Position numbers and translations under genes: made by a program. From Candidatus Levyibacteriota bacterium (GTDB lineage Bacteria; Patescibacteriota; Microgenomatia; Levybacterales; UBA12049): a stretch of 42,941 nt of DNA. This document shows positions 1 through 8,031 of this stretch, in pieces. The stretch covers positions 1-42,941 of the forward strand of contig SIBS01000001.1 in assembly GCA_009695045.1 (NCBI GenBank), given 5' to 3'. The notes under the pieces are model-generated. The model had not been told where the DNA came from. It searched no databases and saw only the letters and a list, made by a program, of their open reading frames with translations. The stretch's first letter is position 1. The number at the start of each line of letters is the position of its first letter.

Positions 1-807
1 TTCATAGACTCCAATCTTTGATGGATTAATCATCGCCTCTCTATATAAAGATATGAGTCCAAGTCTTTTAGTTTTGCATAAATATTCTAGACCAAATTTA
101 AGCAATACCCTATTGAGACCCGTAAGTGGTACTAAATCAGCAACCGTTGCAAGAGCTACTAATTCCAAATGAAATGTTTTATTATAACTATTTTCTTTTT
201 TCCCCAAAGAAAATATTGCCTCTTGAGAAAATATCCAACCAACCGAAGCACCACATAATTTTGTTGAATGAATAATGGCATATGCAGGCATTTCTTCTTC
301 AGAAATCTCCGAATGGGCAACGTGATGATCTGTTATTATTACATCTATTCCCTGCTCTTTTGCAAACTGGACCGCCTTATAAGCAACAATGCCATTATCA
401 ACAGTGATAATTAAATCAATTTTTTTATATTTTTCCTGCAATTTTTTTATTCCATTAATAGATAATCCATATCCTTCTTCAAGTCTATGTGGTATATATG
501 GAAGAATATTAACGCCTAATTTATATAGAGATTCCCATATAATTGCAGCTCCACAAATTCCATCAACATCATAATCACCAAAAACAATAACCTGATCTTT
601 TTGTTCAATAGCTATTTTAATCCTATCAATAGCTTTTTTCATTTGTTTTATATCTATACCAACGCCTTCTAAGGAAACTGATTCAAGTTTTGGATAAAGA
701 AAATCAGCTATATCTTTTTCTAAAAAAATACCTCTATTTTTTAAAAGAGTTGATTGTATAGTATCTATACTTTGAATATCCATAGTGAGTATGTTCCATT
801 TTTTCAT
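1..807 (-). CDS. recJ: RecJ single-stranded-DNA exonuclease, N-terminal part (runs off window)
   Basis: The reading frame is open from an ATG at 807 to the window edge, giving 269 residues of the N-terminal DHH phosphoesterase core. Visible motifs are DYDVDG (78-83), VDNG (136-139), TDHH (159-162) and ADLVPL (223-228), which supply the Mn2+-binding Asp and His residues of RecJ. The family degrades ssDNA 5'-3' in recombination and mismatch or base-excision repair. The start is supported by a Shine-Dalgarno-like GGAAA a few bases upstream. It is divergent from cca with a 57-base gap. The C-terminal DHHA1 and OB domains lie outside the window, so completeness cannot be judged. Confidence 0.93.
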   Translation of the reverse strand, partial: MKKWNILTMDIQSIDTIQSTLLKNRGIFLEKDIADFLYPKLESVSLEGVGIDIKQMKKAIDRIKIAIEQKDQVIVFGDYDVDGICGAAIIWESLYKLGVNILPYIPHRLEEGYGLSINGIKKLQEKYKKIDLIITVDNGIVAYKAVQFAKEQGIDVIITDHHVAHSEISEEEMPAYAIIHSTKLCGASVGWIFSQEAIFSLGKKENSYNKTFHLELVALATVADLVPLTGLNRVLLKFGLEYLCKTKRLGLISLYREAMINPSKIGVYE

Positions 808-864
808 TTGTTTCCTATTTTAATCTTTCTGTTATACTATATCAAATCGGTTTTCTGCACTATA

Positions 865-2223
865 ATGATAGAACGAATACCTCAATATATACACAATATT
901 TTAAAAAAATTTGAAAAAAATAATTTCAGGATATTTCTTGTTGGTGGATGCGTTCGCAATCTTTTATTAAAAAGGGCTATTGCTGATTGGGATCTTGCTA
1001 CAAATGCTACGCCTCAGGAAATGTTACAAATTTTTCCTGATGGATTTTATGAGAATCAATTCGGCACAGTTGGTATTCCTATTGAAGCAGATAATCAAAA
1101 ATCAATAGTAGAGATTACAACATTTAGAACAGAGGGGGAGTATAAAAATAATAGACATCCAGGGAAAATTGTTTGGGGAAAAACAATAGAAGAAGATTTA
1201 CAGAGAAGAGATTTTACAATAAATGCTATTGCACTGGAAATTAAAAATAATAAAGAGATTATAATTGATGTATTTAATGGGCAACGAGATATTCTTGAAA
1301 AAATAATAAGATCAGTTGGTAAACCCGAACAAAGATTTAATGAAGATGCATTAAGATTGCTAAGAGGTATACGCTTAGCAACAGAGTTGTCATTTAAGAT
1401 TGAAGAAAATACTTGGAAAGCCATCATAGAAAATGAATCACTTATTAAAAATATATCTGATGAAAGAATACGTAATGAGTTATTACGAATATTGGAAAGT
1501 GAACATGCGTATGAAGGAATATCCCTGCTCAATGAATCTGAGTTACTCAAGAATATCTTACCAGAATTACTAGAGGGAGTTAATGTTTCACAAACTAGAC
1601 CTGGAAGACACCATCAGTCTGATGTATTTACTCACAATATGCTCTCTTTAAAATTTTGCCCCTCCAATGATCCTCTTGTAAAATTTGCAGCATTACTCCA
1701 TGACGTAGGAAAACCACGTGTTAAAAGTTCTGATGAAAATGGTTTAGTAATTTTTTATAATCATGAGGTGGTGGGAGCAAAAATAGTAAGAGATATATGT
1801 GATAGATTACATTTTTCTAAAAAACATAAAGAGAAAATTTCAAATCTCATAAGATGGCATATGTTTACCGTAGATGAGAATATAACCGATGCTGCCATTA
1901 GGAGATTTATCCGACGAGTAGGAATAGAAAATGTAAAAGATATGATGGATCTTCGTGTCGGAGATAGATTGGGAGGCGGAACCCAAACTGCTGAGAGCTG
2001 GCGCCTAAAACTATTCAAAGATCGTGTCGAAAAACAATTGCAACCTTTACCTTTTAACATAAATGATCTCGTGATTGATGGGAACGATATTATGCGTGAG
2101 TTAAATATAAAACCAGGTAAAATAATTGGAGAACTATTGCAAAAATTATTCGAAGAAGTTGATGAAAACTTAACTTTAAATAATAAAGCTTATCTAGAAA
2201 AACGTATTAAAGAATTAATTTAA
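865..2223 (+). CDS. cca: CCA tRNA nucleotidyltransferase / poly(A) polymerase family with HD domain
   Basis: A 452-residue protein. The nucleotidyltransferase head has the G-G-x-x-R motif (VGGCVR, 26-31) and catalytic carboxylates D41 and D43 in DWD. The RRDFTINA motif and a neck region follow, then a C-terminal HD domain (LLHDVGK). The family adds or repairs the 3' CCA of tRNAs; HD-containing members may also have phosphohydrolase activity. I chose ATG 865 because an upstream TTG-initiated extension (from 754) is hydrophobic, unrelated to the family, and overlaps recJ. No clear SD is seen. A TATACT (833-838) could be a -10 element. Whether it acts as a CCA-adding enzyme or a poly(A) polymerase cannot be decided from motifs alone. 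Confidence 0.92.
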   Translation: MIERIPQYIHNILKKFEKNNFRIFLVGGCVRNLLLKRAIADWDLATNATPQEMLQIFPDGFYENQFGTVGIPIEADNQKSIVEITTFRTEGEYKNNRHPGKIVWGKTIEEDLQRRDFTINAIALEIKNNKEIIIDVFNGQRDILEKIIRSVGKPEQRFNEDALRLLRGIRLATELSFKIEENTWKAIIENESLIKNISDERIRNELLRILESEHAYEGISLLNESELLKNILPELLEGVNVSQTRPGRHHQSDVFTHNMLSLKFCPSNDPLVKFAALLHDVGKPRVKSSDENGLVIFYNHEVVGAKIVRDICDRLHFSKKHKEKISNLIRWHMFTVDENITDAAIRRFIRRVGIENVKDMMDLRVGDRLGGGTQTAESWRLKLFKDRVEKQLQPLPFNINDLVIDGNDIMRELNIKPGKIIGELLQKLFEEVDENLTLNNKAYLEKRIKELI

Positions 2224-2260
2224 ACTTTATACAATAAAAGTATATTTTATATTAATATTG

Positions 2261-2266
2261 TATAAT
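2261..2266 (+). promoter_or_regulatory. Candidate -10 box for yqeY
   Basis: A perfect TATAAT lies 18 bases before the chosen ATG, predicting a leader of about 12 bases. No convincing -35 is seen at 16-18 bases upstream. Confidence 0.4.
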
Positions 2267-2284
2267 GAGTTATTAAACATAAAT

Positions 2285-2734
2285 ATGCTTAAAGCAATAT
2301 TTCAACAAGAATTAAAAGAATCGATGCTTGCAAGAAATGAATTAAAAACATCTGTTCTTCGCATGCTTATTTCTGCAATTACATATTATGAAATTCAAAA
2401 AGGTGGAGCTGGATACAATGCAAACGAAGAAGATGTATTAAAAGTAATTGAAAAAGAAGCGAAGCAAAGAAAGGATTCAATAAGTCAATTTATGAATGCA
2501 AATAGACAAGATTTAGTTGATAAAGAAAAAAAGGAATTAGATATTTTACAAAAATATCTACCAGATCAAATGCCAGAAGAAGAAATAATAAAATATGTAA
2601 AAGAAGCAATTTTGCAAACTGAAGCAAATTCAATGCAAGATATTGGAAAAATAATGTCAGTCTTAATGCCTAAATTAAAAGGGAAAGCAGATGGATCTAT
2701 TGTTACTCAAATAATTAAAAAGGAGCTTACTTAA
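2285..2734 (+). CDS. yqeY: GatB/YqeY domain protein
   Basis: A 149-residue all-helical protein matching stand-alone YqeY: an N-terminal region (LKESMLARNELKTSVLRML) followed by the typical EKEAKQRKDS and LQKYLPDQMPEEEI segments and a C-terminal GKADGSIV stretch. The family resembles the tRNA-binding tail of GatB, but the free-standing protein's role is not firmly known. ATG 2285 is chosen over an upstream TTG (2258) because family similarity begins at MLKAIFQQ and the TTG overlaps the TATAAT. It converges on secF with only 4 bases between stop codons. No obvious SD. Confidence 0.88.
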   Translation: MLKAIFQQELKESMLARNELKTSVLRMLISAITYYEIQKGGAGYNANEEDVLKVIEKEAKQRKDSISQFMNANRQDLVDKEKKELDILQKYLPDQMPEEEIIKYVKEAILQTEANSMQDIGKIMSVLMPKLKGKADGSIVTQIIKKELT

Positions 2735-2738
2735 TTAA

Positions 2739-3629
2739 TTATTTATTCCTACTCCACTCTTCCAAAAAAACGAGAAGTGGTGCTGCATTAAAAATAGAAG
2801 AATAAGTACCACTAAATACTCCAATCAATAATGCTACAACAAACCAACGTATTGTCTCTCCACCAAATAAAAGCATTGTTAAAAGAACCAGAAATACGGT
2901 GAGAGACGTATTTATAGATCTACACATTGTCTGTACAATAGACTTATTTACAACCTCCTTAAATGGCAATGTTGGCATTCTTCGCATGTTCTCCCTAATG
3001 CGATCAAAAATAACAATAGTATCGTGAACTGAGAATCCAATTACCGTAAGCACTGCCGTAACAAACAAGCTGTCAACCTCAACATCATAAAAATATCCCA
3101 AAAGAGAAAATATACCTACAAGAAAAAGAATATCATGAAGAAGAGCTATAATGGCACAAACACCAAAACGAAAACTACTAGCAGGTTTTGGTATAACCCT
3201 AAATGACCATCCAATAAATAAAAGTATTAATACCGATGATATTAAAATTGCCTTAAGCGCATTTATCGTAGTCTCCTTACCAACTGTTGGCCCAACGGTT
3301 TCAAATGCATCTTCTTTAAAAGTTAATGATTCTTTTTTTAATAGAGTAATTATATCATCATGTTTTTTTTGGTCAATTGGTTTTGTTTTTATAAGAAATC
3401 CATTTGTTGAAGCTTGAACCTGCGCATCAAATCCTTTTTTTATCAATATTTCTCTTACTTTTTTAGTCATTGCAATATCTACATGCTTTTCCATAACAAG
3501 AGATAAGCGAGATCCGCCAGAAAAATCAATTGAAGGCTTTAATCCAAAGAATAATAAAGAAATCAAACCAGGAATTATTACTAAAAGAGAGATGGTAAAA
3601 TATATCTTTTTATTTTCTATAATATTCAT
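2739..3629 (-). CDS. secF: Protein-export membrane protein SecF
   Basis: A 296-residue RND-type membrane protein. The N-terminal transmembrane helix and short extracytoplasmic P1 domain (DFSGGSRL near 35) are followed by five predicted helices including the family signature around VIGFSVHDTIVIFDRIREN. With SecD it uses the proton gradient to complete Sec-dependent export. It lies one base after the secD stop, so the two are surely co-transcribed. Size is normal for the family. Confidence 0.96.
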   Translation of the reverse strand: MNIIENKKIYFTISLLVIIPGLISLLFFGLKPSIDFSGGSRLSLVMEKHVDIAMTKKVREILIKKGFDAQVQASTNGFLIKTKPIDQKKHDDIITLLKKESLTFKEDAFETVGPTVGKETTINALKAILISSVLILLFIGWSFRVIPKPASSFRFGVCAIIALLHDILFLVGIFSLLGYFYDVEVDSLFVTAVLTVIGFSVHDTIVIFDRIRENMRRMPTLPFKEVVNKSIVQTMCRSINTSLTVFLVLLTMLLFGGETIRWFVVALLIGVFSGTYSSIFNAAPLLVFLEEWSRNK

Positions 3630-3630
3630 A

Positions 3631-4971
3631 TTATTTTCTATATATCATTCTTAAAAAAGTTCTCGTAACCGTGATGGCGGAAAACATCGAGACCGTAACA
3701 CCGATAAGCAATGTTACCGCAAATCCCCGAACAATACCTGTACCAAATTGAAATAAAATAATAGATGTAATAATACTTGCAATATTTGAATCCTTAATTG
3801 AGCTCCATGCTCTAGAAAAACCCAATTCCAATGCAGCGTCATTACTTTTTCCACGCCTTAACTCTTCCTTCATTCTTTCAAAAATAAGAATATTTGCGTC
3901 TACTGCCATACCGATAGAAAGAACGAATCCAGCAATTCCTGCTAGCGTTAAGGTAATTGGAATGAGCTTGAATAATGTTAAAACAAAAATTGCATATAAA
4001 ACCAATGCAACGCTAGCAGTTGCACCCATTTTTCCATATAAAAGTATCATAAAAATAATAATAATAATAAAACTAATAAAGCCTGCAAAAAGACTCTTTT
4101 TTAAAGATGCGTCTCCAAGAGTTGCCCCAAGTGTGCTTTGCTGAATAATTTTTAATGGTACTGGAAGTGCGCCAGCATTAAGTTGACTAGCCAACTGTTT
4201 TGCCTGCTCCGTAGTAAACCCACCACTAATTTGCCCACTACCTCTTATTCCCTGCTGAACGGTTGGTGCAGAAAAACACAAATTATCAAGACAGATTGCC
4301 ATACGTTTTCCTACTAATTTTTCTGTTTGATTATAAAACTTTTCTTGACTATTAGAGATAATAGAAAATAAAACAACTGGATTTGATGATTGATTATCAA
4401 AAGATGCCTGTGCATCCTTTAAATCTGCACCAGTTAATCCAATATTCAATGTATCTTCATATTTTAATAATGAAGACAATGATGCTTCTTTTTTTAACTC
4501 CCTAAACTCTAGCTTTGCAGTTGTTCCAACAAGTGAAATAGCTTTATCAACATCAGTTATCCCCGGAAGCTCTACTATGATTCTATAATCATTATTTCCT
4601 TTTGCCGTCTGAACAATTGGCTCAGCGACTCCAAGAAAATTTACTCTTCTTTCTATGACTAGCTTTGCAGCATCAAGTGCAATTTCTCTTTGAGATTGCT
4701 CAACGTCTTTCATTTCAGCTTTGAGAGTTAAGCTAGTTCCTCCTTCCAAATCCAATCCTTTTCGAAAATAAAATTCTCGTTGCAAATTGAAAGGACGTAA
4801 TAAGATATTTGGATCAAATCCTATAAAATTTTTATTTACTTCTATTTTCTTGTTATAAAAAGGTATTTTGGGAGTTTTAAACTGAATATGAATTCTTGAA
4901 GGCAATATAAATAATATAGAAAAAATTGTCAGAACAATAATACACCATAACAAATATTTATGATTATTCAT
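3631..4971 (-). CDS. secD: Protein translocase subunit SecD
   Basis: A 446-residue protein with an N-terminal helix, the conserved GLDLEGGTSLTL segment (D1), a large extracytoplasmic P1 domain, and a C-terminal block of helices carrying GMAVDANILIFERMKEELR. This order defines SecD, partner of SecF. It is shorter than E. coli SecD (about 615 aa), as usual for compact forms. It is third or later in a minus-strand run (DUF4446, DUF3048, winged-helix protein, secD, secF). The 38-base gap upstream has no clear SD: the bases before ATG are T/A-rich and include TATAAT one base from the ATG, too close to be its own -10. Confidence 0.96.
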   Translation of the reverse strand: MNNHKYLLWCIIVLTIFSILFILPSRIHIQFKTPKIPFYNKKIEVNKNFIGFDPNILLRPFNLQREFYFRKGLDLEGGTSLTLKAEMKDVEQSQREIALDAAKLVIERRVNFLGVAEPIVQTAKGNNDYRIIVELPGITDVDKAISLVGTTAKLEFRELKKEASLSSLLKYEDTLNIGLTGADLKDAQASFDNQSSNPVVLFSIISNSQEKFYNQTEKLVGKRMAICLDNLCFSAPTVQQGIRGSGQISGGFTTEQAKQLASQLNAGALPVPLKIIQQSTLGATLGDASLKKSLFAGFISFIIIIIFMILLYGKMGATASVALVLYAIFVLTLFKLIPITLTLAGIAGFVLSIGMAVDANILIFERMKEELRRGKSNDAALELGFSRAWSSIKDSNIASIITSIILFQFGTGIVRGFAVTLLIGVTVSMFSAITVTRTFLRMIYRK

Positions 4972-5009
4972 AATTATAAAAAATTAATTAATGCAATCCT
5001 ATTCCTGAT

Positions 5010-5585
5010 CTAAGAAAGAAGCTGCTCTTCATCTCCCATGAGCATTACTCTTGAACCAGCAAGTAGAGAAGAGATGAATGGATCTCTTTTCTTTTTTCTA
5101 AAAATAAACTCTTCTTCTGACATAGCAGTATAATTTATTTCTGTTCCCAAGCGAGTTTCTTCATTTCTTATTAAAAGAGATAATTCTGGCAATACCACCG
5201 TACCAACTACTACTAAATCTATTTGATCTTGTTTTTTTTCCATTCTTCTTACAAAGCGACCTGAAAACATAACATATTTTATTTTACCAAGCTTTACTTT
5301 GTTTTTTAAAATATTTGCACCTAGCCCAATTGTCTTAACACCAATTTCCAGTAGATCATAATAAAATTGATATGTCTTGGAAAGAGAATAGTATATTCTA
5401 TTTGCTCGTGGCTCTTTTTCAAGAATACCTTTTTTTTCCAAAAAAGATAATTCTCTTCGAACAGCATTAATTTCGTCACCTGTTCTTCTTACCAATTCAC
5501 GCACATGATACATTTCTAGCGGAAACGCAAGAAAAACATTAAGCAACTTTATTCTAGACTGTGATGTAATTAAATCAGAAAACAT
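5010..5585 (-). CDS. Winged-helix protein with degenerate nucleotidyltransferase-like C-terminal domain
   Basis: A 191-residue protein. Residues 1-75 read as an ArsR/MarR-like winged helix (VRELVRRTG helix-turn-helix, then a basic RANRIYY wing). Residues about 103-190 resemble minimal nucleotidyltransferase domains (QIDLVVVG strand, a following EINY strand and a C-terminal SRVMLMG). The expected GS-x-A-R-G is altered to SGRFVRR, and the first Asp of the D-x-D pair is Gln121, so catalysis is doubtful. It starts 6 bases after the DUF3048 stop. It may be a transcription regulator using an NTase fold for ligand sensing; that is inference. Confidence 0.7.
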   Translation of the reverse strand: MFSDLITSQSRIKLLNVFLAFPLEMYHVRELVRRTGDEINAVRRELSFLEKKGILEKEPRANRIYYSLSKTYQFYYDLLEIGVKTIGLGANILKNKVKLGKIKYVMFSGRFVRRMEKKQDQIDLVVVGTVVLPELSLLIRNEETRLGTEINYTAMSEEEFIFRKKKRDPFISSLLAGSRVMLMGDEEQLLS

Positions 5586-5591
5586 AGCCCA

Positions 5592-6764
5592 CTATTTTAC
5601 GGTCATTATACCACTTGTGGGCAGAACTTGAAACCATATATTTCCTCTATTAAATTTTATGGCAGATCCTTCATTATCAAACAAAAGTGTTCTAGAAATT
5701 CTAGTATCTTTTTTCCATACTCCATCTATTTGCTTACCATCCATAAAAATTGTTGCTTTTCCATTACCTTTTGTTTTATAGAGAAGATGAAGATTATCTT
5801 CATATCCATCATTTGCATTAGTTTCTATCATTGATAATACAACAATATTTTTTGCAGTTAATGTCTTACCTGTATTCTTATCTATATGAGCTACGCCACC
5901 ATTTCGCCTAATGTAATTATTTGCCTTAGAATCATATTTCCAATCTACAAAGAAGTCTGTATATCCCTTCCAAAACTCCAGATGAATATCTTGCATAATT
6001 GGACTTTTTGAAATATCTATATCATCCTTAAATGTATATGGAATAAATGAATCACTCCATTCATCTCCTTTTTTGTCTAAATTAGTAAGACCTCTTGATT
6101 TTTTTGCAAATTCCCATAACTTAGTAGTACTAGAATACATGGTGTGCTCCGTGGCCGTTGAGGAACCCAATCTATCATAATCACGCCAAAATATAGGGAA
6201 GCCAATAGAAAATTGATTTAAGTCATTAGATCCTCCCCAACCGTAAGTGATAATTTTTTCAAGCGCATCAGCTGGGCCAGGGGTATTTGCCCCACCTACG
6301 TGAGCATATAGTGGAAAATTATATTCAGAGACGAAATCTAAGAAATAAACCCTCGCTGAGCGAACGGGCCCAATGGGATTTACGTCTTTACAGTAAAAAA
6401 TTGAGAGAAATCTCGTTATTCCACCTTCTGCTACAATCTCATAAATTACATCTGCTGAAGATAATCCAGACTGAGGATGAGATTCCTTATGATTCTCTAT
6501 CATTACAGCTAATGGTCTATGCTTATCCCACCAGTCTTTTTGTTCTTTAGAATAAAATATTCCATTGATTGGACAAACTTCTGTATTTGGAGATTCTTCA
6601 TTAAAAACCAACTCCCCAGAAGAATTTTTTAAAGACTTTGGTAAAGGAGACACTAATTTTTTATTAATATTTGTATTTTGAGAGAAAAATGCGTACGAGG
6701 CCGTTGAGCTTATTGCATAAACTACCAATACTAAGATTATAACTAAAGTTCTTTTTTTATCCAT
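5592..6764 (-). CDS. DUF3048 (YerB-like) membrane-anchored protein
   Basis: About 390 residues with one N-terminal hydrophobic helix preceded by MDKKR, then the DUF3048 N domain (RPLAVMIENHKESHPQSGL, EIVAEGGITRFL, GPVRSAR) and the C-terminal domain ending near the stop. The molecular function is unknown; the family is exported and membrane-anchored in Firmicutes and CPR. ATG 6764 gives a textbook signal-anchor start. An ATG at 6794 would add ten charged residues and overlap the upstream gene by 14 bases; neither has a good SD. Confidence 0.85.
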   Translation of the reverse strand: MDKKRTLVIILVLVVYAISSTASYAFFSQNTNINKKLVSPLPKSLKNSSGELVFNEESPNTEVCPINGIFYSKEQKDWWDKHRPLAVMIENHKESHPQSGLSSADVIYEIVAEGGITRFLSIFYCKDVNPIGPVRSARVYFLDFVSEYNFPLYAHVGGANTPGPADALEKIITYGWGGSNDLNQFSIGFPIFWRDYDRLGSSTATEHTMYSSTTKLWEFAKKSRGLTNLDKKGDEWSDSFIPYTFKDDIDISKSPIMQDIHLEFWKGYTDFFVDWKYDSKANNYIRRNGGVAHIDKNTGKTLTAKNIVVLSMIETNANDGYEDNLHLLYKTKGNGKATIFMDGKQIDGVWKKDTRISRTLLFDNEGSAIKFNRGNIWFQVLPTSGIMTVK

Positions 6765-6780
6765 TTTATAAATACTATGC

Positions 6781-7239
6781 TTATCCCTTTGCATCTCTTA
6801 ATGCCTTATTTTCATCATCTGATAATTCATGTTCCAATCCTTTTCCCTCAGCTATTCTTTTTGCATACCATCTCGTTCCAGACCTAGAATGTAAACCAGA
6901 TATCACTATTCCACTATTTTTTCCATTTACTAAAGAAAGAATAAAACTTTGATCTCCACCGGTATCGTTAAAGGGATTAAATCGCAATAATCCTACTTTT
7001 TGAATATGTAATAATCCGTCTTCTTCAATTGTATCACAGCGTTGTTTTAAAATAGTAATATCTTTTTGAGATACAGATAAATCCTGCAATAATCCATCAA
7101 GTACTGCCTTCATTGTTTTTGAACTGATCCCTCTTACAAGATTATTATAATGAGTGAGCATTCGAAAGAATAAAAAAGAAAGGAAAATTAACCAAAAAAT
7201 TATAACGGAAAAAAAGGTAATAATTAAAGTAGAACTCAT
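6781..7239 (-). CDS. DUF4446 membrane protein
   Basis: A 152-residue protein with an N-terminal transmembrane helix (about 6-27), a short coiled linker, and the DUF4446 core: HIQKVGLLRFNPF, DTGGDQSF, SGLHSRSGTRWYAK, and a closing LSDDENKAL. The biochemical role is unknown. It is the first gene of the minus-strand run leading to secDF. Its promoter region contains half of a perfect palindrome shared with the divergent gene at 7301. Confidence 0.85.
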   Translation of the reverse strand: MSSTLIITFFSVIIFWLIFLSFLFFRMLTHYNNLVRGISSKTMKAVLDGLLQDLSVSQKDITILKQRCDTIEEDGLLHIQKVGLLRFNPFNDTGGDQSFILSLVNGKNSGIVISGLHSRSGTRWYAKRIAEGKGLEHELSDDENKALRDAKG

Positions 7240-7240
7240 G

Positions 7241-7286
7241 TATAGTTATACTAGCCTCTTGACAGCTTTGCTGTCAATAGTGTAAT
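7241..7286. promoter_or_regulatory. Back-to-back divergent promoters built on a perfect palindrome
   Basis: Bases 7259-7277 form TTGACAGC-TTT-GCTGTCAA, an 8-base perfect inverted repeat, so each strand carries a consensus TTGACA. Plus strand: TTGACA (7259-7264), 16-base spacer, TGTAAT (7281-7286), ATG at 7301. Minus strand: TTGACA, 18-base spacer, TAGTAT, 8 bases, then the ATG at 7239. The repeat could also be an operator for a dimeric regulator or a small hairpin. Confidence 0.6.
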
Positions 7287-7300
7287 CTTTTCGCTATCAG

Positions 7301-7594
7301 ATGAGTAAGCGAAAAAAAACTCGCCAAGAAAAAATTATCACTGGTCTTAGACGAAAGCTATCAATAAACGGCCCCGATCGCTCTCTCGACAATCAGGCAT
7401 TAGCATATACCTCAATGCAATTTCAGCCTATTAAAACAGCACAATACGAAGATTTGATTACTTATAATACTATGCATTTTAAGAAAGATATACAAAAAAC
7501 AGCAATTATTACTTTTGGAATTCTTGCATTTGAAATTATTTTATTTTTATTAATTAAAAACCAATTAATTTCTTTTTCGATAATTGGTTTATAG
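7301..7594 (+). CDS. Small basic protein with C-terminal transmembrane helix, unknown
   Basis: A 97-residue protein I do not recognise. The N-terminus is strongly basic (MSKRKKTRQEK, then RRK). The middle is polar, and the last 30 residues form one hydrophobic helix (AIITFGILAFEIILFLLI), suggesting a tail-anchored or single-pass protein with a cytoplasmic basic head. It has a good TTGACA promoter and is followed after 20 bases by the DUF5679 gene, so the two are probably one transcript. Confidence 0.65.
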   Translation: MSKRKKTRQEKIITGLRRKLSINGPDRSLDNQALAYTSMQFQPIKTAQYEDLITYNTMHFKKDIQKTAIITFGILAFEIILFLLIKNQLISFSIIGL

Positions 7595-7596
7595 TT

Positions 7597-7610
7597 GAAA
7601 GGAGGTGATT
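7597..7610 (+). promoter_or_regulatory. Near-perfect extended Shine-Dalgarno
   Basis: AAAGGAGGTGAT here is complementary to the usual bacterial 16S rRNA 3' tail over about 12 bases, spaced properly before ATG 7615. No other gene in the window has anything as strong. Confidence 0.85.
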
Positions 7611-7614
7611 AATA

Positions 7615-7758
7615 ATGGCAACAATGTATTGTGTGAAATGTAGAGCAAAAAGTGAAGATCCAAATGCTGAGAAAGTTACCATGAAAAATGGCAAACCAGC
7701 ACTCAAAGGAAAATGCCCAACATGCGGAACTGGCATGTATAAAATCGGTTCTTCATAA
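7615..7758 (+). CDS. DUF5679-type zinc-ribbon small protein
   Basis: A 47-residue protein with two CxxC knuckles, CVKC (6-9) and CPTC (34-37), forming a zinc ribbon; the AEKVTMKNGKPALKGKCPTC stretch matches DUF5679. The function is unknown. The start is certain because of the exceptional SD. Two hairpins follow the stop (7762-7792, 7813-7844). The strong translation signal suggests high expression, inferred. Confidence 0.85.
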   Translation: MATMYCVKCRAKSEDPNAEKVTMKNGKPALKGKCPTCGTGMYKIGSS

Positions 7759-7761
7759 GGT

Positions 7762-7792
7762 TTAAAAGATTTTTTTCGAAGAAATCTTTTAA
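7762..7792 (+). terminator. AT-rich hairpin after DUF5679 gene
   Basis: TTAAAAGATTT pairs with AAATCTTTTAA (11 bp) around a short loop, just after the stop codon and followed by a T-rich stretch. It is a probable terminator or 3' stability element. Confidence 0.55.
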
Positions 7793-7812
7793 TTTATTTC
7801 TTCTAGAAATAA

Positions 7813-7844
7813 AAGAAACCCTTGCAGTATAGCGAGGGTTTCTT
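7813..7844 (+). terminator. GC-containing hairpin terminator upstream of the SAM riboswitch
   Basis: AAGAAACCCT pairs with AGGGTTTCTT (10 bp), extended by GC pairs towards a six-base loop AGTATA, and ends in TTTCTTTG. It separates the zinc-ribbon transcript from the riboswitch promoter that starts six bases later. Confidence 0.7.
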
Positions 7845-7849
7845 TGTAA

Positions 7850-7877
7850 TTGACAAGAATAATAAAATAATTATATT
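7850..7877 (+). promoter_or_regulatory. Promoter of the SAM-riboswitch transcript
   Basis: Consensus TTGACA (7850-7855), 16-base spacer, TATATT (7872-7877). The predicted start, about 7884, falls just before the riboswitch P1 helix. Confidence 0.7.
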
Positions 7878-7885
7878 ATTATAAA

Positions 7886-7985
7886 AATCAAGAGTGATGG
7901 AAAGGGGACTGGCCCGATTATCCATCCAGCAACCGAGCCATTAAAAATGACTGCGGTGCTAATTCCAGCCCATAAGGGAATGATT
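7886..7985 (+). ncRNA. SAM-I (S-box) riboswitch aptamer
   Basis: Conserved cores GGACTGGCCCGAT, GCAACC and GGTGCTAATTCC occur in the right order. Helices can be drawn: P1 AATCA (7886-7890) with TGATT (7981-7985), P2 GATGG (7896-7900) with CCATC (7922-7926), P3 AGCAACC with GGTGCT, carrying an extended CATT/AATG stem, and P4 ATTCC (7962-7966) with GGAAT (7977-7981). SAM-I riboswitches repress sulfur-amino-acid genes when S-adenosylmethionine is plentiful. P1 is short (5 bp). It precedes a PLP enzyme of the Cys/Met family, as expected. Confidence 0.93.
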
Positions 7986-8031
7986 AGGTCTAATTGACAA
8001 AAATTTTACCTCTCTTATGAGAGGTTTTTTT
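7986..8031 (+). terminator. Riboswitch expression platform: antiterminator and terminator / SD-sequestering hairpin
   Basis: The terminator stem is CCTCTC (8009-8014) with GAGAGG (8019-8024), loop TTAT, then a run of T up to the ATG at 8032. GAGAGG is also the only plausible Shine-Dalgarno, seven bases before the ATG, so the same hairpin could block translation. A competing helix can form between AGGT..AATT (7986-7995) and AATT..ACCT (8002-8011), which overlaps the left terminator arm. Confidence 0.75.

Noticed and set aside
754-864. TTG-initiated N-terminal extension of cca
   Set aside because: It overlaps the recJ start and adds a hydrophobic stretch foreign to the family; ATG 865 begins where family similarity starts.
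7991-8000. A second TTGACA inside the riboswitch platform as an internal promoter
   Set aside because: No -10 hexamer at 16-18 bases that would give a useful start; the position is better explained by the antiterminator helix.
8017-8031. ATG 8017 as start of the PLP enzyme
   Set aside because: It lies in the loop of the terminator hairpin; ATG 8032 follows the hairpin, has the SD-like GAGAGG at proper spacing, and begins the natural protein.
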